Shown here: positions 53,801-62,268 of the stretch, piece by piece
Numbering within the stretch: the first letter of the stretch is position 1
Layout of the letters: the number at the start of each line of letters is the position of its first letter
DNA from: Wocania ichthyoenteri Th78
Lineage (GTDB): Bacteria; Bacteroidota; Bacteroidia; Flavobacteriales; Flavobacteriaceae
Direction: 5' to 3'
NCBI RefSeq assembly: GCF_000789235.1
Contig: NZ_KN525716.1
Location: 2,648,100 to 2,712,099, forward strand
DNA length: 64,000 nucleotides
Position numbers and translations under genes: made by a program
Notes under the pieces: model-generated
What the model saw: only the letters and a program-made list of their open reading frames with translations
What the model was told of the DNA's origin: nothing
Database searches by the model: none

Positions 53801-56800
53801 AATATGTTTAAACCACCCGATTGAAAACTATTAAACGCAGCAAAACTATAGTTAACAGAAAAGCCTCCAATATCGTCGCTTGTTATAGGAATACTAATGG
53901 TTTTCCTGTTGTTATTGAGTTGAATAATTTGTGTTTTTATAACTTTATTTTGCTTTTCAATAGAAACGGTAACGTTTAAATTATTCGCTGCCGAAGCCAA
54001 AGTTATAATAGCCGTATCGTCAGTATTATATTTAGATTTATTACTTGTGATACTAAACAGTTGATGATCTGCTAAAGTTTTATCGTCATCACTATACAGC
54101 GTTGTTTTAATTTCATCTTTTACAATTTGACCAAATTTATCTTTACTTTCTAAAGTGATAATATATTGTCCAGATTTCCATTTTTTAGTTTTACCAAGAT
54201 TGAGTTTTGTTGTGTTTTCGGTATTAAAAGAGGCTATAAAAACAAGCGGCCCTTTTTTCCAATTATTTGGGTTTTGTTCATTGTTATAAGCGTCGTGCGG
54301 AAATAAATCTTTAAAAGCTTCTTTTGTAAAATCCTGATAATCTGGTGCGACCCAAGGTTGATCCCTTAACACCGAACTTGGGGCTAATAATTTGTAAATT
54401 TTAACCGTGCCTTTGGCGGGAACAAACTCGCCATTTAGGTTTTTGGTATCGATAGTAATCGCGTGGTCTTTTTTTGTTTTATCCAAAAAATTGGCGATAG
54501 ACATGTTTGCTGTTAACGCATGATAACCCACATTTACTGTGGTGGTTGTACTATGGGTTTCGCCGTTTAAATCAGTAACATCGGCAGTCACTTCGTATTT
54601 AAAAATGGGCAGGCTGCTTTTGTCTACACTTTGGTCGGGTTGTGCTTTAAAGGTAATTTCAAATTCACCTTTGGCGTTTGTTGTGCTTTCGCCATGCGTA
54701 ATTTCCTGTGGCTCGCTGTTAAACCACGGACGGTACCAAAAATACCAATGCGGATATTCCACTTTGCGATGTACGCGATACACCACTTTGGCATCGGTAA
54801 TATTGCTGCCTGCATAAGCCAAAGCGTTGCCTTTTATGGTTACCGAATCGTTAACTTTATAGGTTCCGGTTACAGGGTTGAATTTGGTTTCGAACTTTGG
54901 GCGTTTGTATTCTTCAACCGAAAAATAGGTGATGCTTTGTGCCTCAGATCCGGATTCGGTATCAAATTCAATATAATACTGTCCGTTTAAACCCGAATTT
55001 GGTAAGATAAACTCGCCTGAAACCGAGCCAAAATCATTCGTTTTTAAGTTCAGTACTTTTAACTCTTCGCCATTTGCGTTGTATAAAATGGCATAAACCT
55101 TTTCATTCTCTAAAACCTCAGATTTGTTGGCTTCGGTTTTCATGGCAATGCCTTTAAAATAAACGGTTTGTCCGGGTCGGTAAATGCTTCTGTCGGTAAA
55201 TAAAAAAGATTTGTAGGTTACTTTTTCTTGTTCGTTTTTATTATATTGATAGATGTAATAATCTCCAAAATAAGCCACATTGCTACCGTATTTGACTTTT
55301 AAATTGATATCCCGATAACGATTTTTAGATTTGTTGATTTTAATCTGTCCATGCAAATCCGTGGTGTAGTTTTCGGTTTGTTCATTTCTGTTATTGTTTT
55401 TTATATAACTAAGTTCAACCTGAGCATTAACAACGGGTTTGCCGTTGTTTCTGTCAATAATTTGAAAGGTTTTATAATCCGTTTTGTCGGTTTCAACCAA
55501 AGCCAAATCGGTAACTTGAATGGTGCTAAACGCAAACGTGTTTTCGTCATTTTCTGGTGAAGCAAAAATCAAATAACTGCCGTTGTTGAGTTTTGGTAAA
55601 AGGATCTCGGTGGTATGTGTTTGAAAATCGTTTTCATCGCGCAAACCAGTGTTCCATTGGGTTGTGGCTTTTAAGGATTTAATAAAGGCTAATTGCTCGT
55701 CTTTTCTATAGGTTGTATTGAATTTTTCTAACTGACTTCTAGAAATTTTATAAATTTTAAATCGTAGCTGATTTAGGTTTTTGTAACGAATCAACAAGCG
55801 CGCATCTTTAAGAATGGGCAAGAAATTTTCTGTGGTAATTTGAAGTGATTGCTGCTCAATGAGTTGCTTTAAAATCGCACATTTTTCGGCGCCATTGCTT
55901 TTTGGGAATTTAGCAATAACGCTGTTGCAGATAGCAATGGCGTCTTTAGTTTTCCAACGGTTTTCTTCTTTGTTTTTAGGTTGATATTCTAAACCTTGTT
56001 GATAGTAAATAGTCGCAATTTCGTAATCATAAAGTGCAGAAACCTCGTGGGAATTTAATCGCTCGCTTTCTGTTTTTAAGGCGTTTAATAAAATGGATTG
56101 TTTATCGCTAAAAGTAGCATGCTGAAGTACAAACTTTAAACGATTTATATTTACATCAACTAATGCCAAAGGCGACTTGTCTTTTAAATGAAATCGAATT
56201 AAATCTTGATAGATTTTTAATGCGTTCAATTGTAACGACGTAGAATCTTTTGACGCTAATTTTAGGTTTGAAAACGTACTCGTATCACCTAAAAAATCAG
56301 GATTGTCAATCTCAAATTTATAAGCAGGTTTGGTAATATGTATTTCGTCGGTTTTATAAAAAAGCAATGCATTATGACTTAAAAAATCGAATAATGTTGG
56401 TCTGTAAATTTTAGAACCTTTTTGCTCATTTAAAAGCACATTATAATTGCTTAAAGGTTCTAATTGAAGCATTAATCCATTTTCTAAAGACTTTTGATAA
56501 TACGTATGAATCTCATTAAAAAGCGTTTGTAAATCCCACGTTCTAAAGTCAACAGCATCTGCTTTCTCTTCAGTTTTCGTTCTGTTATAAAATTGCCATC
56601 GGTGTTTGTTAAAATATTGCCAGTACAAATTGGCCAAAATATTTTCAAGGATGTTTTTAGTAGGAAACGAGTTCTGTTCAATTTCATTTTTAAAATCATT
56701 GATGATTTTAAGTTGCGAATCTTCCTCTAAAACCAAAACGAACTTGCTTTTAAAAAGCATGGTTTTAATAAGTTGTGGATGGTTTTTATCTTTTTTGGCT

Positions 56801-56973
56801 TTCGCCGAAATGTCTTCAACAATTTTTAATGCCGATTTTGGCAAGCCTTCAACCTCCAACTTTTCAACTTTGGTCCATAATTCTTGGTAGTCCGGATTTT
56901 GAGCCTGTGTAAAATTTGAAAAAAGAATAATCATTAATATAGATAGTGTATGTTTCATTGGTGCTGAATTCAT
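50854..56973 (-). CDS. Alpha-2-macroglobulin family protein with SusC-like motifs
   Basis: A 2039-residue exported protein; signal peptide MKHTLSILMIILFSNFTQAQ, preceded by five residues if ATG 56973 is used (ATG 56958 is an equal candidate). The order is: helical N-terminal region (~25-370), MG domains with FLFTDRSIYRPGQTVYFKGI (MG2/MG3), and A2M core TPEALTQWKLQLLSHT with PRFLREGDNITI. The thioester motif CNEQ (Cys1497-Gln1500) sits in an alpha-toroid (GGWAWFKGG), and a C-terminal receptor-like domain follows. Bacterial A2Ms trap proteases in the periplasm. Two oddities: ALSGRIAGV and DEVVVVGYG (1186-1218) look like TonB/SusC plug motifs, and residues ~1363-1385 are encoded by an inverted repeat. 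There is no adjacent pbpC. Confidence 0.93.
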   Translation of the reverse strand: MNSAPMKHTLSILMIILFSNFTQAQNPDYQELWTKVEKLEVEGLPKSALKIVEDISAKAKKDKNHPQLIKTMLFKSKFVLVLEEDSQLKIINDFKNEIEQNSFPTKNILENILANLYWQYFNKHRWQFYNRTKTEEKADAVDFRTWDLQTLFNEIHTYYQKSLENGLMLQLEPLSNYNVLLNEQKGSKIYRPTLFDFLSHNALLFYKTDEIHITKPAYKFEIDNPDFLGDTSTFSNLKLASKDSTSLQLNALKIYQDLIRFHLKDKSPLALVDVNINRLKFVLQHATFSDKQSILLNALKTESERLNSHEVSALYDYEIATIYYQQGLEYQPKNKEENRWKTKDAIAICNSVIAKFPKSNGAEKCAILKQLIEQQSLQITTENFLPILKDARLLIRYKNLNQLRFKIYKISRSQLEKFNTTYRKDEQLAFIKSLKATTQWNTGLRDENDFQTHTTEILLPKLNNGSYLIFASPENDENTFAFSTIQVTDLALVETDKTDYKTFQIIDRNNGKPVVNAQVELSYIKNNNRNEQTENYTTDLHGQIKINKSKNRYRDINLKVKYGSNVAYFGDYYIYQYNKNEQEKVTYKSFLFTDRSIYRPGQTVYFKGIAMKTEANKSEVLENEKVYAILYNANGEELKVLNLKTNDFGSVSGEFILPNSGLNGQYYIEFDTESGSEAQSITYFSVEEYKRPKFETKFNPVTGTYKVNDSVTIKGNALAYAGSNITDAKVVYRVHRKVEYPHWYFWYRPWFNSEPQEITHGESTTNAKGEFEITFKAQPDQSVDKSSLPIFKYEVTADVTDLNGETHSTTTTVNVGYHALTANMSIANFLDKTKKDHAITIDTKNLNGEFVPAKGTVKIYKLLAPSSVLRDQPWVAPDYQDFTKEAFKDLFPHDAYNNEQNPNNWKKGPLVFIASFNTENTTKLNLGKTKKWKSGQYIITLESKDKFGQIVKDEIKTTLYSDDDKTLADHQLFSITSNKSKYNTDDTAIITLASAANNLNVTVSIEKQNKVIKTQIIQLNNNRKTISIPITSDDIGGFSVNYSFAAFNSFQSGGLNIFVPYPKTDLDIETTTFRDKLQPGTDETWSFKIKGSKGDKVSTELLASMYDASLDQFKPHTWSFNPIDNPMYYSYNNSNARQSFGTQNFRVYNERSRTYYQHQNYDKLNWFGFGFGYNSIRFKTGNMIKALSGRIAGVEIEKEVMAVADKSSLDEVVVVGYGEQLNAREELEEDSELNEERVKIQVEKPNFDNIKIRKNLQETAFFFPQLKTDEDGNVSFSFTTPEALTQWKLQLLSHTKTLESATKTLTTVTQKELMVIPNAPRFLREGDNITISTKIANLTDNQLSGQAVLMLTDAISGKDITNILVSEALEDTTNKDASSDLSVQAFSVEKENNTQVSWHLSIPNDVQAVQYKIIAKSGDFSDGEQNALPVLSNRMLVTETLPMWVRSNQTKTFTLDKLKTNMSSSLKNHKLTLEMTSNPAWYAVQALPYLMEYPYDCNEQTFSRYYANALASHIANSNPRIQEVFNQWRNTDALLSNLEKNEELKSILIQETPWLRDAQSETEQKKRIALLFDLNKMNNELQSAKRKLEQNQMHSGGWAWFKGGRENRYITQHIITGFGHLKKLNVTQIDSGDSMIQKAINYLDAEFAKEYNDIRKYDSKVDLNKDHLSYTQLHYLYMRSFFPEIKKSDDVEEITKYYHRQIQKYWLKRSLYAKGLMALVVDRMGDKKTSVKILKSLKENSITSDELGMYWKSNTNSWYWYQAPIETQSLLIETFAEIENDTETIDNLKIWLLKNKQTNRWKTTKATTEAVYALLLQGSDWLSVTDMVDVVLGGQKIEPSKLEDVKVEAGTGYFKTTWNASEIKPEMAEVKITKKGNGIAWGSLYWQYFEDLDKITSAETPLKLKKKLFLKTNTDTGEKISEITTETKVKVGDLVRVRIELRSDRAMEFVHMKDMRAAGLEPVNVLSKYKWQDGLGYYESTKDTSTNFFFDYLPKGIYVFEYDLRVNNAGNMSNGITTIQSMYAPEFSSHSEGVRLLVN
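52821..52885. repeat. Palindromic repeat element inside the A2M gene
   Basis: CTTGG..GCTGAGGTCACTCGAAGCGTC (52821-52848) and its imperfect inverse GTCTTCGAGTGCCTCAGACACCAAG (52861-52885) flank a 12-base loop. The core CTGAG..CACTCGAAG resembles the intergenic core at 30448-30463. It is translated in frame without disturbing the reading frame. Confidence 0.6.
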
Positions 56974-57096
56974 TTCAGTAGGTGTTTTAAATTGTCTCTA
57001 AATGTACTTTCAAAAGTTATTCCAAAAAACAATAAATTAGTAATTACTTTTGTTGGTTGAGTGAAGTTAACCATTTTTTAAGTAAAGTGTAATGTT

Positions 57097-57104
57097 TAAC
57101 TTTG
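57097..57104 (+). promoter_or_regulatory. -7 box of the TPR protein gene
   Basis: Perfect TAACTTTG, 19 bases before the start codon. Confidence 0.45.
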
Positions 57105-57123
57105 TATTTTCGACCCAAATGCT

Positions 57124-58077
57124 ATGAACAAGTTTTTGCTTCTACTTTTTTTTCCAACACTCATATTTGGTCAACCCGAATTAGCTGATGTGGACGCCCT
57201 TTTTCAAAAAAAAGAATTTGAAAAAGCCGAAGAAATCGTTTCAGATTATTTGCAAAACAATCCCAACAACATAAAAGCCATTGAGTTTTTAGGCGATGCG
57301 TACGGGCACCAAAAAAAATGGGACGATGCCATAAACCAATATCAAAAACTTGTAAATATTAATAAAAACAACGCCAATTACCATTATAAATACGGTGGCG
57401 CTTTGGGTATGAAAGCCCTGTCCATTAATAAATTAAAAGCCTTGAGCATTATTAGCGATGTGAAAAAGGCTTTTTTAAAAGCCGCCGAATTAGATAAAAA
57501 TCATATCGATACCCGCTGGGCATTGGTAGAGTTGTATATGCAATTACCTGGTATTTTGGGGGGCAGTAAAAACAAATCATTAGAGTTTGCGCAACAACTT
57601 GTAAACCTCTCGAAAGTCGATGGTTATTTAGCAAAAGGTTATGTTTACGAGTATGACGACGAGCCAGAATTGGCCGAAAAATATTATAAAATGGCTATTT
57701 CAGAAGGCGGGTCTTTAACCTGTTTTAACAAGTTAACCACGCTTTATGAAAACCAAAATCAGCCTCAAAAAGCCATACAAAATATTGAGGCAGCACAACA
57801 AAAACACCAACGTAATGCGCTGCATTATCAAATAGGAAAAGTGGCTGCCGAATATAACACACAGCTTGAAAAAGGCGAAACATGTTTGCAAACCTATATA
57901 GCAAATTATTCAGCAAAAGATGGTGTTCCAAAAGCTTGGGCGCACTACCGTTTAGCGCAAATTAATGTGCATCAAAAAAATAAACCTGAAGCTTTAAAAT
58001 ATATAAATTTAGCTATTTCAGAATTGCCAAATATCAAGTCCTTTAAAAAGGAAAAGGAAGAAATTTTGAAGCTTTAG
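57124..58077 (+). CDS. Exported TPR-repeat protein
   Basis: A 317-residue protein with signal peptide MNKFLLLLFFPTLIFGQ and TPR helices throughout (for example KKEFEKAEEIVSDYLQNNPNNIKAIEFLGDAYGHQKKWDDAINQYQKLV, shown here only as the first repeats at about residues 29-75, and KPEALKYINLAISELPN at the end). It is probably periplasmic and mediates protein contacts. Codon use is visibly more GC-rich than in most neighbours. It is divergent from the A2M gene, with a repeat-rich tail region after it. Confidence 0.85.
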   Translation: MNKFLLLLFFPTLIFGQPELADVDALFQKKEFEKAEEIVSDYLQNNPNNIKAIEFLGDAYGHQKKWDDAINQYQKLVNINKNNANYHYKYGGALGMKALSINKLKALSIISDVKKAFLKAAELDKNHIDTRWALVELYMQLPGILGGSKNKSLEFAQQLVNLSKVDGYLAKGYVYEYDDEPELAEKYYKMAISEGGSLTCFNKLTTLYENQNQPQKAIQNIEAAQQKHQRNALHYQIGKVAAEYNTQLEKGETCLQTYIANYSAKDGVPKAWAHYRLAQINVHQKNKPEALKYINLAISELPNIKSFKKEKEEILKL

Positions 58078-58081
58078 TCTT

Positions 58082-58178
58082 TGGGTATTACCCTACGGGC
58101 TTTTACTACTCGCTTCCTTCTGCGTCGAAACATGTAGCTTAATCCCTAACGCGGGCAAGTTTGCAAAGTATATTTTCA
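58082..58178. repeat. Intergenic repeat element, reverse of the 17790 family
   Basis: The stretch GGGTATTACCCTACGGGC … AATCCCTAACGCGGGCAAGTTTGCAAAG, read on the other strand, shares TTTGCAAA…GTTAGGGATT…GC and AGCCCG…TAGGG with the composite repeat at 17790-17956. It lies 5 bases after the TPR gene, between two plus-strand genes. Confidence 0.55.
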
Positions 58179-58227
58179 ATAAAAAGGTCTTTTTTTGTTT
58201 AACATAGTTATTTTCCAATTAAAAAAA

Positions 58228-58247
58228 ATTCGTGTATTCGTGGCAAA
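58228..58247 (+). repeat. ATTCGTGTATTCGTGGCAAA repeat copy
   Basis: The clearest copy of this 20-base element, immediately upstream of the mpl -7 box. Other copies: 23633-23655, 24822-24843 and the inverted pair 44522-44599. Confidence 0.6.
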
Positions 58248-58251
58248 AAAG

Positions 58252-58259
58252 TATCTTTG
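58252..58259 (+). promoter_or_regulatory. -7 box of mpl
   Basis: Perfect TATCTTTG, 21 bases before the mpl start and 4 bases after the ATTCGTG repeat copy. No -33 TTG is visible at the right distance; the repeat occupies that place. Confidence 0.5.
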
Positions 58260-58280
58260 AAAATCTTCAAAACAAGATAA

Positions 58281-59636
58281 ATGAACGTACATTTTATAGC
58301 TATTGGCGGATCAGCAATGCACAATTTAGCCATAGCATTACATAATAAAGGCTACAACGTAACAGGAAGCGACGATGTTATTTACGAACCTTCAAAATCT
58401 CGATTAAATGCTAAAGGGTTATTACCAGAAACGTTTGGTTGGTTTCCAGAAAAAATAACAACTAATTTAGATGCTATTGTTTTAGGCATGCACGCCAAAG
58501 CTGATAATCCTGAATTATTAAAAGCACAAGAATTAGGCTTGAAAATATACAGTTATCCAGAATTTTTATACGAGCAATCTAAACATAAAACCCGAGTAGT
58601 TATTGGTGGGAGTCACGGAAAAACAACTATAACTTCAATGATTTTGCATGTGATGCATTATCATGATAGGGATGTAGATTATATGGTTGGTGCGCAGTTA
58701 GAAGGTTTCGATGTGATGGTAAAACTTACCGAAGACAACGATTTTATAGTTTTAGAAGGCGATGAGTATTTAAGCTCGCCCATAGACAGACGACCAAAAT
58801 TTCATTTGTATAAACCTAATATTGCGCTGTTAAGTGGTATTGCTTGGGACCACATAAACGTGTTTCCAACTTATGAAAATTATGTAGAGCAGTTCAGTAT
58901 TTTTATAGACTCTATTGTAAAAGGCGGAAGTATTAATTATAACGAAGAAGATACCGAAGTAAAACGTGTTGTTGAAGTTAGCGAAAATACGATACGAAAA
59001 ATAGCATATCAAACTCCAGAATATACCGTTGAAAACGGGCAAACGCTTTTAGAAACACCAGAAGGCGATTTGCCTATTGAAGTTTTTGGTAAACACAACC
59101 TTAATAATTTAGCCGGCGCAAAATGGATTTGTCAGCACATGGGTATTGATGAAGACGATTTTTACGAAGCCATTTCTACCTTTAAAGGGGCTAGTAAGCG
59201 CCTAGAAAAAATTGCAGAAAGTAAAACTAGTGTAGCTTTTAAAGATTTTGCGCACTCACCAAGTAAAGTAGAAGCCACAACCAATGCCGTAAAAGAGCAG
59301 TATGCTAACCGCACTGTAGTTGCCTGTTTAGAGTTGCATACCTATAGCAGTTTAAATGCTGAATTTTTAAAAGAATATAAAGGCGCTTTAAATGCTGCCG
59401 ATGTTGCTGTAGTATTTTATTCGCCACATGCTGTTGAAATTAAAAAATTAGACGCCGTAACACACGAGCAAATTGCTAACGCTTTTCAACGAGACGATTT
59501 AATTATTTACACCAATCCAGAAGATTTTAAAGCTTTTATATTCTCACAAAACTTCGATAACAAAGCATTGCTTTTAATGAGCTCTGGCGATTATGGTGGA
59601 TTGGATTTTGATGCTGTAAAAGGGTTGATTGGATAG
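58281..59636 (+). CDS. mpl: Mur ligase, Mpl type (murein peptide recycling)
   Basis: A 451-residue ATP-dependent ligase with an N-terminal Rossmann domain (VHFIAIGGSAMHNLAIALHNKGYNVTGSDD), the Mur P-loop GGSHGKTTITSM, central domain residues LEGDEYLSSPIDRRPKF, and the C-terminal FKDFAHSPSKVEATTNAVKEQY. The central and C-terminal parts match Mpl (UDP-MurNAc:L-Ala-gamma-D-Glu-mDAP ligase) better than MurC, so it likely reattaches recycled tripeptide to UDP-MurNAc. The MurC versus Mpl choice is by motif reading only. Confidence 0.88.
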   Translation: MNVHFIAIGGSAMHNLAIALHNKGYNVTGSDDVIYEPSKSRLNAKGLLPETFGWFPEKITTNLDAIVLGMHAKADNPELLKAQELGLKIYSYPEFLYEQSKHKTRVVIGGSHGKTTITSMILHVMHYHDRDVDYMVGAQLEGFDVMVKLTEDNDFIVLEGDEYLSSPIDRRPKFHLYKPNIALLSGIAWDHINVFPTYENYVEQFSIFIDSIVKGGSINYNEEDTEVKRVVEVSENTIRKIAYQTPEYTVENGQTLLETPEGDLPIEVFGKHNLNNLAGAKWICQHMGIDEDDFYEAISTFKGASKRLEKIAESKTSVAFKDFAHSPSKVEATTNAVKEQYANRTVVACLELHTYSSLNAEFLKEYKGALNAADVAVVFYSPHAVEIKKLDAVTHEQIANAFQRDDLIIYTNPEDFKAFIFSQNFDNKALLLMSSGDYGGLDFDAVKGLIG

Positions 59637-59639
59637 GTT

Positions 59640-59725
59640 TGTCTTGCTGAACTTGTTTCAGTATCACATTAATATGTGTTTAATGCTTTGTAGATTCTGT
59701 ATCAAGTACGGAGTGACAAAAGAAC
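59640..59725. repeat. Imperfect palindromic intergenic repeat after mpl
   Basis: TGTCTTGCTGAACTTGTTTCAGTATC (about 59641-59666) and, inverted, GATTCTGTATCAAGTACGGAGTGACA (about 59693-59718) form a 26-base imperfect inverted repeat. It resembles the dispersed CTGAACTTGTTTCAG element I recall from flavobacterial genomes. It lies between convergent genes and may act as a terminator. Confidence 0.55.
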
Positions 59726-59727
59726 TA

Positions 59728-60768
59728 CTAATTAATAAAATCATTCAACAACCCATTAAATACCCATTTAGCTAGAGCTTCCCTGTTTTTATAATCAAGA
59801 ATCCGTTTCTGATCTTTTTCATTTTGAATATTTCCTAATTCAATATAAACCATAGGCGGGAAGGTGTTTTTAATTAAATACAAACTTCGTGAGCTAACCG
59901 ATCCAGCATATGTTCTATTGGGTTGATGTTCCGCATATTTTTGTTTAAATGATTCTAGAATGTTAGTGGCTAATCGTTTTCCACTTTTACTTTTTTTATG
60001 ATGATAGAAAAAAACATCAATATTTTTATTTTCACTCCTACTATCAACATGAGTTACAATAAGCCTTTGGTAAGTGCCTTTATGTTTCATGTATAAGGCG
60101 TTAACAGTTCGAGTGCGTTGTCGTAAGCGTAATGTTTGGTGTCTCGGAATTTTTTTATTTACATAACAAACTTCATCATAATCAACTTCTAAAATACGTT
60201 CATCTCTTATGCCGTCATTTTCATCTCTAATAATAATATAAACTTTTGCTCCATTAGTAAGTAATAATCTGGCAAGTCTTAACGTAACATCGTAAGCATA
60301 TTCGTCTTCAGAAATAGTTTTATTATTATATGTTGTAATGGCTCCAGGGTCTGGACCACCATGACCAGAAATTAAATAATAAATGGCATTATTAAGTTTT
60401 TTGCTTTCAAGATTAAAAACGCTGTATTTTTTTCCAAAAAGAGGAAAGCTTATTTTTTTTATGGGAGCAATACTATCTATAGTTTTTGATGTAATGTTAT
60501 CAGTTATAATATGGGGTTCTTCAATTAAAACTTCGGTATTTGGGAGTAAGTATGTTTCACCAATTAATAATTGATTGTTGGTTTTTAGTATTTTCTTGTT
60601 TAGGGTTATAAATTTTTTAAAATATTTTGTAGGGTCTAAACCATTATTCCGAAGTAGAGAATATATACCGTCACCTCTTTTTGCAATAACTGTTTTTTCG
60701 GGAGTTTGAGCTAGAGATATAAAGCTTGTAAAAAATAAAAAAGTAAATAAAATTATTCTTTTTAGCAT
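59728..60768 (-). CDS. N-acetylmuramoyl-L-alanine amidase (Amidase_3) with LysM-like domain
   Basis: A 346-residue exported cell wall hydrolase. Signal peptide 1-20; LysM-like segment IAKRGDGIYSLLRNNGL … LLIGETYLLPNT (about 28-76); amidase_3 domain with zinc ligands His136 (LISGHGGPDPGA), Glu154 (ISEDEYAYDVTLRLA), His240 (IVTHVDSR) and catalytic Glu310 (VYIELGN). It cleaves stem peptides from glycan strands in cell separation. All zinc residues are present. Confidence 0.93.
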   Translation of the reverse strand: MLKRIILFTFLFFTSFISLAQTPEKTVIAKRGDGIYSLLRNNGLDPTKYFKKFITLNKKILKTNNQLLIGETYLLPNTEVLIEEPHIITDNITSKTIDSIAPIKKISFPLFGKKYSVFNLESKKLNNAIYYLISGHGGPDPGAITTYNNKTISEDEYAYDVTLRLARLLLTNGAKVYIIIRDENDGIRDERILEVDYDEVCYVNKKIPRHQTLRLRQRTRTVNALYMKHKGTYQRLIVTHVDSRSENKNIDVFFYHHKKSKSGKRLATNILESFKQKYAEHQPNRTYAGSVSSRSLYLIKNTFPPMVYIELGNIQNEKDQKRILDYKNREALAKWVFNGLLNDFIN

Positions 60769-60822
60769 TCAAGTTTTGTTATATTACTTTGTGGTTTTAA
60801 TAGATAAATACTTATCTATTTG

Positions 60823-61503
60823 CTATTCAATTAAAGCATCAGCAATACCCTTTTCAATAATAGGTTCCATAATTTTATATCCTGCTGTATTTGGGTGAAT
60901 GCCATCGCTCCCTAATTCATTCTTTAAACCATTTGATTTATTTACCATTGCCGAAAAATAATCGACATAAACTAGATTATGCTTTTCGGTATAAGATTTT
61001 AGTATGGTATTTAGCTTTATAACTTTTTCGGCAGGCTCAAGTCCTGGTCGCCACGGGAAATCATACGCAGGAAGCACAGAGCATAAAATCACTTTTATAT
61101 TATTAGCCTTAGCTAATTCTGCCATAGATATTATATTATTATAAATCATTTTAATAGTTGAAGGCCCCGTATTGCCCGCAATATCATTAATACCAGCTAA
61201 AATAACTACAACCGTTGGCGATAAATTAACAACATCCTGTCTAAATCGTAATAGCATTTGTGGTGTGGTTTGCCCACCTATGCCTCTATTTACGTATAGC
61301 TTATTAGCAAAAAAATCTGGACGAATCGTCTTCCACTCCTCTGTAATGGAGTTGCCCATAAATACAATACGATGTTCGTTTGGTTTAGGAGTTTGTAATT
61401 CAGTGTTTTCTTTTTGAAATCGTTTTAAATTTGCCCAATCTTGGGCTTGAATTGTTCCTGCAGTAAGCGCTGTTAATAGCATAATGGTAATGACTTTTTT
61501 CAT
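60823..61503 (-). CDS. SGNH/GDSL-family hydrolase
   Basis: A 226-residue exported esterase-like protein. Signal peptide MKKVITIMLLTALTAGTIQAQ; block I FMGNSITEEW (Ser52), block II glycine in NRGIGGQTTPQML, block III Asn in ILAGINDIAG, block V SDGIHPNTAGY (Asp/His). All four SGNH blocks are there. It probably removes acyl groups from glycans or lipids; the substrate is unknown. Confidence 0.92.
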   Translation of the reverse strand: MKKVITIMLLTALTAGTIQAQDWANLKRFQKENTELQTPKPNEHRIVFMGNSITEEWKTIRPDFFANKLYVNRGIGGQTTPQMLLRFRQDVVNLSPTVVVILAGINDIAGNTGPSTIKMIYNNIISMAELAKANNIKVILCSVLPAYDFPWRPGLEPAEKVIKLNTILKSYTEKHNLVYVDYFSAMVNKSNGLKNELGSDGIHPNTAGYKIMEPIIEKGIADALIE

Positions 61504-61644
61504 TTGTTATTTATAACGTATCTCGCTAAGATAATAATTATCTCTATCACTAAATTGAAAACTAAAAACGCTTAAAAGACTGGTTTATTTTAAATGATTA
61601 TTGGTATTGCACTACATTTATAAAAATAAATTTTCACCCTAGGC

Positions 61645-61668
61645 AACCTTTAGCACAACATTTGCGTC
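61645..61668 (+). promoter_or_regulatory. ECF-type promoter of the sigma factor operon
   Basis: GGCAACCTTT (AAC at 61645-61647) and CGTC (61665-61668) are separated by 17 bases. This is the AAC-N16-17-CGTC layout of ECF sigma promoters. It lies 33 bases before the sigma gene start, so the sigma factor may activate its own operon. Confidence 0.6.
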
Positions 61669-61701
61669 TTTATAAATAGAAGACCATATAAAATCATTTT
61701 T

Positions 61702-62268
61702 TTGAAAGTCATTCAACTCCATAAAAACGAATCTGAGCTTATTAAAAGAGCGATTAAAAATAATCGTGAAGCACAACGTGTGTTGTTCGAGTTGCATGCT
61801 CCAAAAATGTTAAGTGTTTGTAGGTATTATATAAAAGATTTACAACATGCGGAAGAAGTGATGCTTAATGGTTTTTTTAAAGTATTTTCTAATTTAAAGA
61901 AATTTAAAAATGAAGGCAGTTTTGAAGGGTGGATGCGACGTATTATGATTCGAGAATCCATTTCATTTTTACGGCAAAAAAAAGATATTGAGTTTGTAGT
62001 TGAAGATATTGAACATGAAAACAATTATACCAACAACATTAAAACCGACATAGAAGTTGGCGAAATACAGCAACTTATAGATACGCTTCCCGATGGTTAT
62101 AAAAAGGTGTTTATTATGTACGCCATTGAAGGATATAAGCATCACGAAATTGCCAATATGTTGAATATAACTGAAGGTACATCAAAATCACAACTATTTA
62201 AAGCACGAAAATTGCTTCAAGAAAAATTAAAAGAATTAAATAAAACAACAAGCTATGGCACCAAATAA
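61702..62268 (+). CDS. ECF-type RNA polymerase sigma factor
   Basis: A 188-residue sigma factor with region 2 (AQRVLFELHAPKMLSVCRYYIKDLQHAEEVMLNGFFKVF), region 2.4 (FEGWMRRIMIRESISFLRQKK) and region 4 (LPDGYKKVFIMYAIEGYKHHEIANMLNITEGTSKSQLFKARKLLQEKL). The start is TTG 61702. It overlaps the next gene by 14 bases. The region preceding it has an ECF-type promoter, pointing to autoregulation. Confidence 0.94.
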   Translation: MKVIQLHKNESELIKRAIKNNREAQRVLFELHAPKMLSVCRYYIKDLQHAEEVMLNGFFKVFSNLKKFKNEGSFEGWMRRIMIRESISFLRQKKDIEFVVEDIEHENNYTNNIKTDIEVGEIQQLIDTLPDGYKKVFIMYAIEGYKHHEIANMLNITEGTSKSQLFKARKLLQEKLKELNKTTSYGTK

